NCBI GenBank assembly: GCA_030427885.1
Contig: JAUICM010000006.1
Span: forward strand, 294,058 to 358,057
Source: Rhodothermia bacterium
GTDB taxonomy: Bacteria; Bacteroidota; Rhodothermia; Balneolales; Balneolaceae
Reading direction: 5' to 3'
Length of the DNA: 64,000 nt
The position numbers and the translations under genes were made by a program. The notes under the pieces are model-generated. The model was not told where the DNA came from and ran no database searches. It saw only the letters and a program-made list of their open reading frames with translations. Below are positions 57,002 through 64,000 of this stretch, piece after piece (the first letter of the stretch is position 1; each line of letters begins with the position of its first letter).

Positions 57002-57597
57002 ATGAGATACTTTGCATTTATCCTTGCTATTTTTCTCTTTTCAGCTGGAGCAATTGCTCAGCCAAAAAGTAAACAAGTTGAAACTGAGTTAAATATTGAA
57101 TCAATCGAGTTGCTTCTTGAACTTCTTTCTATTCCAAATGACGCAAATGATCCGGTGCAAATTGCTGAAAACTTGAACTGGCTGACTTGACAGTTTGATG
57201 CACTTGGTTTCGAACCCATATCGAGAATCAAGGATTCACATTGTTGGACCAACCGCCCGGAAGCGAAGGAATGCTCAGTATCGATAAGCCACTGTTATTT
57301 AGTGCACGCCCGTTGATGTTCCCATTCCGGACCCCAATTGAATCTGAAATCGGTAGCTGGCTTCAGGAAGCTTTAACCAAAGCACATCATAAAGAACTCG
57401 TGCAAATCCGGATCAGCGGAGGAAGTGTGCCTTTATCCTTCTTTATCAATGAACTGGAGATACCTGCCGTACTGGTTCCTTTGGTAAACCCGGATAATAA
57501 TCAGCATAGCCCGGATGAAAACCTCAGGCTCGGGAATTACTTTGATGGGATAAAAACTATTACTGAGCTCATGAAAAATCCTATTACAATGGAATAA
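57002..57597 (+). pseudogene. Remnant of an M20-family peptidase gene
   Basis: The first 62 codons give a signal peptide (ends AIAQ) and the M20 start LLELLSIPNDANDP, cut by TGA at 57188-57190. The same frame continues QFDALGFEPISRIKD, then shifts. From 57241 another frame gives an M20 C-terminal piece: FSARPLMFPFRTPIES, RISGGSVPLSFFINELEIPAVLVPLVNPDNNQHSPDENL split over about 60 codons. The middle of the enzyme, including most metal ligands, is missing. Decayed by stop, frameshift and deletion. Confidence 0.8.
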
Positions 57598-57722
57598 CAA
57601 AACCAGTTTTTTCCGAATTTATGAACTAAAAATGGATGGCCATCACCGGAGTATCGAGATTCAAACAATGATGGACCCATCAGTTCAATGACAAACAACT
57701 AATCAAGAAAGCAACAATAAGT

Positions 57723-58451
57723 ATGAATACTATTTATAAATCTTTTGCCCTTTTTTTAAGCCTGATGATTATTTCCTGTACCAATCATGATATTGTGGAA
57801 AAGGTTACGGGTAGGGAATTACTCGAACATAGCAAAAATCATTATGATCCCGATGGCATGTGGTCCGGCAGTACATTGTCTATTCATATTCAGGAACCGA
57901 GGCTCGGAAATCCAGCCCGGAATTCCGTACTCAAAATTAATAAACAAGACTCAATTTTTGAGCTTATTTGTGAAATCGAAGTAGGTACAGTAACCCGAAT
58001 TATTGAAAAGGGAGAACCCCGCATACTTTTAAACGGTAGGGAGAGTATCCCAGCTGAAATCAAATCCGATTTTGGCCTGACCGCTGACCGAAATAGCAGG
58101 TATCAGCAATTTTATGAGATCATGTACGGCCTGCCGATGTCATTGAACGAAGAAATTCTGGATAGTATACACATTCCGGTACTTAAAGAGTTTAATGGCG
58201 AACCAGAGTACGAATTGGATATAACTTTGAAGGAACCAGTGATTTCAGCAGAATGGTCCTTGATTATCAGTGCTTCTGATTTTCAACTTAAAGCTATCAT
58301 CTTGAAACACGAAGATAAAGAAGATGAATTAATTGAGTTTGCCGGTAAATATTCGTTTCAGGGCTTACAGATGCCCCGGTTTAGGCACTGGTATAGTTAT
58401 AATACCGGACAGTATAAAGGAAGCGATATCATACTAAAAACACTTAATTAG
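57723..58451 (+). CDS. DUF6503-like lipoprotein, paralogue 2
   Basis: A 242-residue lipoprotein (lipobox IISC, Cys20). It has the same ordered blocks as the protein at 39626: LLEHSKNHYDPDGMWSG, SIHIQEPRLGNPARN, MYGLPMSLNEEI, SAEWSLIISASDFQLKAI and PRFRHWYSY. Thus a paralogue from duplication inside this region. Both remain intact. Function unknown. Confidence 0.75.
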   Translation: MNTIYKSFALFLSLMIISCTNHDIVEKVTGRELLEHSKNHYDPDGMWSGSTLSIHIQEPRLGNPARNSVLKINKQDSIFELICEIEVGTVTRIIEKGEPRILLNGRESIPAEIKSDFGLTADRNSRYQQFYEIMYGLPMSLNEEILDSIHIPVLKEFNGEPEYELDITLKEPVISAEWSLIISASDFQLKAIILKHEDKEDELIEFAGKYSFQGLQMPRFRHWYSYNTGQYKGSDIILKTLN

Positions 58452-59196
58452 AATAGTCGGTCATCAATATGTGAATTATTGATATAGTTTTTCTTTACAA
58501 AAAGAGAAGCTAACCAAACTTCATTCAGCCTGCATTCCTATTGAGGATGGAGAGTCAGCATGTCTAGTGCAGAATACTTTAAGCTATTGATTAACATTGA
58601 TTAAACATAGGAGCTTACATGAAGCTGAAAATAGAATCAAATCTATAATTCTATTCTGGGTGAGCCCAATGACAATAAATAAGCACGTCTGAATTATTTA
58701 ATTGTCCTAGAAACAGGATGAAGAGACACATTTATCTGTTCAAGATTCCATCCAGTCAAGTTGAATATTCCTTCCCCGTCATTGAAGATAAGGAGAGGAT
58801 AAAATTGAGCGCTATCAAAATTAGGGGGGCAGATATATATCAATATCGATACCATCGGGTAGCTGGTAGCGTTGAACTCCATCAGTGGGTTGACTATTAG
58901 CTTCATTGATATAGTTAGCATTAAATAACCTAATTAATAGTAAGATCCATGATAAAGGGTTTTTCATTAGATAATATGGGTAGTATATAACTTTCACTCA
59001 AAAATCAGGGTAACGTGCTTCAGATATCAAAATAAAATACTGACCCGGTACTATCGTGGGTTTAAGTAAAACAATAAGCTCTAATTGTGATGAACCAAAT
59101 GGGGCTTTATCTGGAAAAAGTGCTATTTGGGTATGTTAAAAAAGTAAAAGCGCGGTTTTCAAAATATCTTTGGGAAACCTTAAGAATATTTGAAAT
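58452..59196. other. 745-base gap, no supported gene
   Basis: Short overlapping frames of 60 and 75 codons occur on opposite strands near 58700-58920, but neither looks like a protein I know. The rest is AT-rich and stop-rich. The promoter of the gene at 59197 should lie at its right end. Confidence 0.4.
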
Positions 59197-60483
59197 ATGA
59201 AGCCGAGAATACTATTAATAACCTTATTCCTTTTCCTACTTGTTGGAACAAACATAAATGCCCAGAGCTATGTCGATTATTTCAATCAGGCCCAATCGGC
59301 ATATGAGAAAGGGGAAAATCAAATATTCCTTCAAAACATGATTAAAGCAGATTCCCTCCGGCCGAACCATAGAGTCATTCTTTTCAATCTTGCTCGGGCT
59401 TATTCTGTTAATGCTAAGAATGCAGAAGCATTTGATGTATTAGAAAAATTAGCATCATTCTATGCATCTGCAGCCATTCTTGATTCAGCAAGTTTTGCAT
59501 CATTGACTGATGAAGACAGGTGGCAGTTACTCAAAAGAACAATCAATCAGGCTAATAAAAAAATCGAGTCCAGCGAGTTGGCTTTTCAGTTTACTAAAGC
59601 CGGGCTTCATCTTGAAAGTATAGAATACGACCCTTTAGACGAAGTTTTTTATCTAACAGATATTCATTCCGGGATCATATACAGAACTGATAGCAGGGGG
59701 GGTACGCTGGAAGAGTTTTTAGATCTCAAGGAGTATGGTTATTGGTCTCCGATGGTAGTCAAAAAGGATACTCATACGCCTCATTATCTTTGGGTGCTTA
59801 GTTCTGCTCTGAATGTATTTTCAGATTATGATAACGATATGGAAGGGAAATCTGCTTTACTACTATTTGATGTTAGATCCGGAAAAATTGTCAAAGAATA
59901 CCTTCCCAAGGAAGATGGACATTCAATGGGGGATTTTGTCATTAGTTCAAAGGGGGAGCTATTTATTACGGATAGCCAGCTACCGAAAATCTATAAACTG
60001 GATAAAGTGAAGGGGAGTATTGAAGAGGCCTTTAGTACACCGGATTGGTGGAGTTTGCAAGGAATTGTATCAACAGCGGACGGATCTAAATTATATGTTT
60101 CAGATTATTTAACCGGGATTTATGTTGTCGATCTTAGAGAAAAGAAAGTATCAGCTTTAATAACAGATAATTATAAGCTCAGAAGTACTGATGGGTTATA
60201 CTTGAAATCTGATAAGCTGATAGCAATTCAGAATGGTACATTTCCGAAGAGAATTGCAGTTATTTCATTGAATGAAGAGGGTAGTGGAATAAGCAGTAGT
60301 CTTAAATTTGTTGATCAATCAAGAGAAGAGTTGGAAGAGCCAACTCTTGGGACGTGGGTAAGGGGTGATCTGTATTATATTGCTAATAGTCCTTGGGGAT
60401 ATTATGACGAAGGAATGAATCCTAAATTAGAAGAATGGCCAGCAGTCATTGTAATGAGACTAAAGGGTATTGATATCAAATGA
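59197..60483 (+). CDS. TPR plus SMP-30-like propeller secreted protein
   Basis: A 428-residue exported protein with a signal peptide ending NAQ (about residue 23). Residues about 27-110 form two or three tetratricopeptide-like helices (YFNQAQSAYEKGENQIFLQNM; HRVILFNLARAYSVN). The rest is a six-bladed propeller of the SMP-30/gluconolactonase kind (LESIEYDPLDEVFYLTDI, DGSKLYVSDYLTGIYVVDL). May act in ligand binding or lactone hydrolysis; metal ligands could not be confirmed. Last gene of the accessory stretch on this side. Confidence 0.78.
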   Translation: MKPRILLITLFLFLLVGTNINAQSYVDYFNQAQSAYEKGENQIFLQNMIKADSLRPNHRVILFNLARAYSVNAKNAEAFDVLEKLASFYASAAILDSASFASLTDEDRWQLLKRTINQANKKIESSELAFQFTKAGLHLESIEYDPLDEVFYLTDIHSGIIYRTDSRGGTLEEFLDLKEYGYWSPMVVKKDTHTPHYLWVLSSALNVFSDYDNDMEGKSALLLFDVRSGKIVKEYLPKEDGHSMGDFVISSKGELFITDSQLPKIYKLDKVKGSIEEAFSTPDWWSLQGIVSTADGSKLYVSDYLTGIYVVDLREKKVSALITDNYKLRSTDGLYLKSDKLIAIQNGTFPKRIAVISLNEEGSGISSSLKFVDQSREELEEPTLGTWVRGDLYYIANSPWGYYDEGMNPKLEEWPAVIVMRLKGIDIK

Positions 60484-60843
60484 TCTTATCCTACAAGTTT
60501 CTCTACTTAGTCAACCTTCCATTTGTCAATACACTCAACAAAACGGAACAAATGGATGGACATAGAATTACTATAAACAATAATCAATTAGGCCAGTTTA
60601 TCTAGAAGTTTAGACAACTATTGAAGGGTGTTTATTCAGGTCTAAAAAGTGACATTTGAGATACATAGTTAACTAAATGTTCTGAATTTTTTAATAACTA
60701 TGTAATAGAAAAATTAGTGAAAGGGTTTTTAAGAAGATGTATATCCAAATAAAACTCTTTTAAAATTATATCAATTCATTTAATACAGTTTTGAACTGAA
60801 ATTAAAGACAATCTCTTATTCACTTTAATAAAATCACTATACC
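60484..60843. other. 360-base AT-rich gap upstream of LytTR gene
   Basis: No coding pattern and no strong hairpin seen. Probably contains the promoter of the LytTR gene at 60844. Confidence 0.4.
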
Positions 60844-61191
60844 ATGAGTAGAATTTGGGCGACTGTTAACAATAGAATTTACTCAATACATGAAGATCGG
60901 ATAGCGTATTTTTTATCTGAAAAAAATCAGTCATTTGGAATAACTAAAAGTGGTGTAAAATTTAATTCAAAACTTGATTTGTCCAAACTTTCGAATTTGG
61001 TCTCAGAATCAAAATTCTACAGAATTAATCAGGAATTATTAGTCAACACTACTTCCATTGTTGGTTTTGAAAAGTATTTTGAAGATACCTCAGTAATAAA
61101 ATTGAGGCCCCAGTTAACTGCAGATGTCTTAATAAATAAAGATCAAGAAGCCAATCTAATTCAATTTATGGGAATTCAATATTTCCACTAA
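60844..61191 (+). CDS. Standalone LytTR DNA-binding protein
   Basis: A 115-residue protein that is almost entirely one LytTR domain: RIAYFLSEKNQSFGITKSGVKF, LSNLVSESKFYRINQELLVNT and IVGFEKYFEDTSVIKLRP match the strand order and the family's F-x-R-I-N-x-x-x-L-V-N block. No receiver or membrane part. Binds DNA as a transcription regulator. It lies 78 bases before a second LytTR gene on the same strand. Confidence 0.83.
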   Translation: MSRIWATVNNRIYSIHEDRIAYFLSEKNQSFGITKSGVKFNSKLDLSKLSNLVSESKFYRINQELLVNTTSIVGFEKYFEDTSVIKLRPQLTADVLINKDQEANLIQFMGIQYFH

Positions 61192-61269
61192 AGCTTTTGA
61201 CCATCTTAGAGCCAACCTGGTCCAATTCCAATGGACTACCCTATTATTAAATAGTTAAGAAAGAAGAAT

Positions 61270-62076
61270 ATGAATGACTTAAGAATTGCTATATGTTATG
61301 CAAAGGGAGAAAAGAACGAAGAATTAATACATCTTATTGAGACTTCAGGATATTGTACAACTTCAATCAAAGTTGAATATGATAATGATGACTTTCTTGA
61401 AGCGATAAAGCTTTTTGAACCAGACGTTATAATGATGAGTAACTCATTTATAACTAGTTCTTTTATAGATTCATATGATGGGCTAAATATTAGATTCCCA
61501 ATCATATTTTTCGGAAAGGATGAAGTATCTGCCATAGACATTATGGGATACAATTGTATTGATTCATTAATTGATCCAATAACTATCGATAAGTTAGAGA
61601 GAGCATTTCAGAAATTTAAATCTATGATGTTCACCTTTCAAAATATATCGGACGAATATTTATCAACTATTAAACAGATTATTCAACGAAAAAATCAATC
61701 TATTAAGCAAGATAAACTAAGAGCAATAATTACCGAAGACTTAAATAATGGTAAATACCAACAAAGATTCGTTATTAGAAGTGGAGACTCGTTGAAAATT
61801 ATTAATGTTTCTGATATCTGGTGGGTCAAATCTTCCGGTAATTATGTAAAAATAAAATGTGGATCAGAGATATTGTTAGCTCGTGTCACGTTGAAAAGTA
61901 TTCTAGCTTCAATGAATCCTAATTACTTTTTCAGAGTTCATAAGTCATCGATTATCAACATTCGATATGTAGATTTTTTCAAAGATCTTGGTCAAGGTGA
62001 TTTTAGTGTTGTTTTTAGGAATGGCGATGAGCTTAGGCTGAGTAGGAACTACAATAGCTTTCTGAAGGAGCTTTAA
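61270..62076 (+). CDS. LytTR regulator with degenerate receiver-like domain
   Basis: A 268-residue protein. The N-terminal 115 residues have receiver-like alternation (RIAICYAKGE, FEPDVIMMSNSF, FPIIFFGKDE), but the phospho-acceptor Asp position reads Ser57 and the N-terminal acidic pair is absent, so it should not be phosphorylated. After a helical linker (about 120-160) comes a complete LytTR domain (165-268) with VSDIWWVKSSGNYVKI, FFRVHKSSIINI and LRLSRNY. Directly upstream of the SusC gene. Confidence 0.83.
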   Translation: MNDLRIAICYAKGEKNEELIHLIETSGYCTTSIKVEYDNDDFLEAIKLFEPDVIMMSNSFITSSFIDSYDGLNIRFPIIFFGKDEVSAIDIMGYNCIDSLIDPITIDKLERAFQKFKSMMFTFQNISDEYLSTIKQIIQRKNQSIKQDKLRAIITEDLNNGKYQQRFVIRSGDSLKIINVSDIWWVKSSGNYVKIKCGSEILLARVTLKSILASMNPNYFFRVHKSSIINIRYVDFFKDLGQGDFSVVFRNGDELRLSRNYNSFLKEL

Positions 62077-62139
62077 TCATTTCCCTTAATCATTGATATC
62101 ATCAGGTTATCAAATTATATACCTCGTTGTCCCTTAATT

Positions 62140-62224
62140 GTGGCGAAGTGAATACCCTACCCTTATGATTTGTTTTTGGATAAAACACTGGATCCACTTC
62201 AGTGTATTTCAAAAACATCGCCAC
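62140..62224 (+). promoter_or_regulatory. Nested inverted repeats upstream of the SusC-type gene
   Basis: Three nested exact pairs share one centre: GTGGCGA (62140-62146) with TCGCCAC (62218-62224), GTTTTTG (62172-62178) with CAAAAAC (62210-62216), and ACACTG (62185-62190) with CAGTGT (62200-62205), the last around a 9-base loop. It ends 37 bases before the ATG. There is no T run, so a leader structure or operator is more likely than a terminator. Confidence 0.55.
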
Positions 62225-62261
62225 TCAAATGTGGCCTTAACATTAATTAATATTTAATATT

Positions 62262-64000
62262 ATGTTTAAAAAGCTACTTACTATGGTTGCATTGGCAATA
62301 GTTACCATAACTAATGCCTATGCTCAATCAGGAAGTATAACCGGTACAGTCCTCGACGCGGCAAGCGGCGAACCCGTACCATCTGCAACTGTACAGATCG
62401 TTGAGCTTCAACGAGGTACAGCTACCGATATCGACGGTAATTACTCGATAACAAACTTACCAACTGGTTCTTACACCCTCCGGGCATCTTTCGTTGGCTA
62501 CCAGGTTTTTGAAACACCTGTTAATATCGGCTCCGGTGAAACTCAACTATCCATTGAACTCGAGCAAGACCTTCTTGGCCTTGACGCTCTTGTTGTTACT
62601 GCTTTCGGTGTAGCAAGAGAGGAAAAGTCACTCGGTTACTCCGTTCAGTCAGTTAGTGGAGAAGACGTAACCATGGTTGATGATGCGAACATCGTTGGAG
62701 CCCTTTCTGGTAAAGTGGCTGGTGTTCAGGTTATCGGTGCAGCTGGTGGTAACCTTGGTGGTTCTGAGAAGATCCGTATCCGTGGTACAAACGGTCTTGG
62801 TGACGGACAACCACTATTCGTTGTAGATGGTACACCTATCGACAACCGTAGTTTCTCCTCCTATGATGGTGGTCGTGACTTCGGTAACCTTGCATCTGAC
62901 CTTAACCTTCAGGACGTTTCTGACGTTTCTGTACTTAAAGGTGCTGCTGCATCCGTACTATATGGTAACAGAGCTTCTAATGGTGTGATCCTTATCACTA
63001 CTAAAAAAGGACGTAAAGGTGAAAACCAACCACTTCAGGTTGATTTCTCCAATACTACTTCTTTTGAACGAGTATACATCCTGCCAGACTACCAGAATGA
63101 GTACGGTGGAGGATATACTCAAAGCTATATTCCTTTTACAGATCCAGAAGATGGAACAACCTACAATACCCTGAACTATGCAGCGGATGAGAGCTGGGGT
63201 CCAAAAATGGATGGTACAATGTATCGCCCATGGTGGTCCTGGTATCACAATGACTGGGATGGTGACGGTGTAGATGATTACGGTACTCAAATTCCTATGT
63301 CTCCTAATCCCGACAACGTTCGTGATTTCTATGACACTGGTGTTAGTATGAAAAACAGCATCTCTATTAATGGTGGTACTTCTAACTCAGCATTCCGGGT
63401 TTCACTTGCAAACTCTAATGCAACTGGTGTGGTACCAAACTCCAGCCTTGAGAAAACGTACCTGAACTTCAATGGTTCATTAAGTCACTCTGACAAATTC
63501 ACTTCAAGAGTTTCATTTAACTATGTAAACACACAAGGTGATGGTCGTCCGGGTCAAGGTTATACTGGTTCTATTTCTCAGTCATTTAACCAGTGGTTCC
63601 AGCGTCAGCTTGATATGAGCTACCTTGAGAACTACAACACTCCGGTAGGTCTTGCTTCCTGGAACATTCGTGCTCCAAACGATCTGAGACCATTGTACTG
63701 GGATAGCCCATACTTTACGCTGTACGAGAGCTATGCAAATGACTCACGTGACCGTATCTATGGTAACTACTCTATGAGCTACAACATCAACTCTAACCTT
63801 GAAGTGGTTGGTAAGATCCACCTGGATACATACAGCATGACTGTTGAAGACAGAACTGCTTCTGGTGGACTTGATCTTGATAGATACTCTACGATCAACA
63901 GAGCAAAACGTGAAGTGAACTACGAATTCGGTGTAAACTACCGTCAGGACTTCGACGATATTTCTGTTAGCGGTTTCGCTGGTGGTAACATTCGTCAGGA
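62262..64000 (+). CDS. SusC/RagA-type TonB-linked outer-membrane receptor, partial
   Basis: The first 579 codons of a long gene that runs off the right edge. Signal peptide to YAQ (residue 22); a carboxypeptidase-regulatory-like domain (about 25-105: GSITGTVLDAASGEPVPSATV, GSYTLRASFVGY); the TonB plug (about 110-225) with SGKVAGVQVIGAAGG, IRIRGTNGLGDGQPLFVVDG and the barrel start (KNSISINGGTSNSAFRVS). Normal members have about 1000 residues and import polymers with a SusD partner. It is richer in GC than the accessory genes on its left. Confidence 0.93.
   Translation, partial: MFKKLLTMVALAIVTITNAYAQSGSITGTVLDAASGEPVPSATVQIVELQRGTATDIDGNYSITNLPTGSYTLRASFVGYQVFETPVNIGSGETQLSIELEQDLLGLDALVVTAFGVAREEKSLGYSVQSVSGEDVTMVDDANIVGALSGKVAGVQVIGAAGGNLGGSEKIRIRGTNGLGDGQPLFVVDGTPIDNRSFSSYDGGRDFGNLASDLNLQDVSDVSVLKGAAASVLYGNRASNGVILITTKKGRKGENQPLQVDFSNTTSFERVYILPDYQNEYGGGYTQSYIPFTDPEDGTTYNTLNYAADESWGPKMDGTMYRPWWSWYHNDWDGDGVDDYGTQIPMSPNPDNVRDFYDTGVSMKNSISINGGTSNSAFRVSLANSNATGVVPNSSLEKTYLNFNGSLSHSDKFTSRVSFNYVNTQGDGRPGQGYTGSISQSFNQWFQRQLDMSYLENYNTPVGLASWNIRAPNDLRPLYWDSPYFTLYESYANDSRDRIYGNYSMSYNINSNLEVVGKIHLDTYSMTVEDRTASGGLDLDRYSTINRAKREVNYEFGVNYRQDFDDISVSGFAGGNIRQ

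Noticed and set aside
57188..57190. TGA as a possible selenocysteine codon
   Set aside because: The M20 family has no Cys or Sec there, a frameshift and a large deletion follow, and no SECIS-like hairpin was seen.
58694..58921. Two short opposite-strand frames in the 58.5-59.2 kb gap
   Set aside because: They overlap each other and neither shows a signal peptide, motif or known family; not enough to call a gene.
32588..60483. Integron cassette array or integrative element
   Set aside because: No integrase, no attC-like repeats between genes and no second tRNA-Asn end were found by eye, though most genes run in one direction.
1..64000. CRISPR array
   Set aside because: No regularly spaced identical repeats with unique spacers were seen; the repeats at 16.6-18.8 kb are too far apart and too long.

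Overview
The window comes from a bacterium of the Bacteroidota/Balneolota/Rhodothermota neighbourhood. Direct signs are two Por-type (T9SS) C-terminal sorting domains ending in an RRMTLIK- or QRMTLIK-like tail (proteins at 9256 and 23224), a SusC/RagA-type TonB-linked receptor at the right edge, lipoproteins with short Cys lipoboxes, few Shine-Dalgarno sites, and many TTG or GTG alternatives. HslUV together with a CcmC/D/E/F set points to Balneolota-like lineages rather than classical Bacteroidia, but that is inference. No rRNA and no CRISPR array were seen; one intact tRNA (Asn, GTT) is present.

Left part (1-32,300) is ordinary chromosome of moderate GC. It holds a two-subunit sodium/solute symporter (DUF4212 plus SSS), thioredoxin, a CotH-like lipoprotein, an exported amidohydrolase, a tricorn-like protease, two T9SS cargo proteins (lamin-tail protein, DUF5060 glycoside hydrolase), a C-terminal processing protease, hslVU, RNase G, murA in a small operon with a biotin-carrier protein, an ArsC/Spx-like protein, dut, a cytochrome c maturation operon (ccmC, ccmD, ccmE, ccmF) and truA. 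The CcmE homologue has Cys-x-x-x-Tyr where classical CcmE has its haem-binding His. Between 16.6 and 18.8 kb lie four copies of an ~85-bp two-hairpin repeat; two of them closely bracket a single-domain GIY-YIG nuclease gene.

At 32.1-32.25 kb a degenerate tRNA-like piece and tRNA-Asn mark the change to a more AT-rich accessory region (about 32.5-60.5 kb). Almost every gene here encodes an exported or lipid-anchored protein: FtsX/MacB-type permease, trypsin-like protease, beta-lactamase-family hydrolase, DUF5916 protein, HExxH metalloproteases, three S41 peptidases, TlpA-like thioredoxin, BNR-repeat fragment and several small lipoproteins of unknown role. The region is full of decay and duplication: an SRPBCC pseudogene beside its intact copy, a relic of the HESSH metalloprotease, an S41 gene and a YD-like gene each cut by one in-frame stop, an M20 peptidase remnant, an erythromycin-esterase C-terminal remnant, and two paralogous DUF6503-like lipoproteins 18 kb apart.

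The right end (60.8-64.0 kb) has two LytTR DNA-binding proteins, the second with a receiver-like N-terminus lacking the phospho-acceptor Asp, followed by a nested inverted-repeat structure and the start of a SusC/RagA receptor gene that runs off the window.
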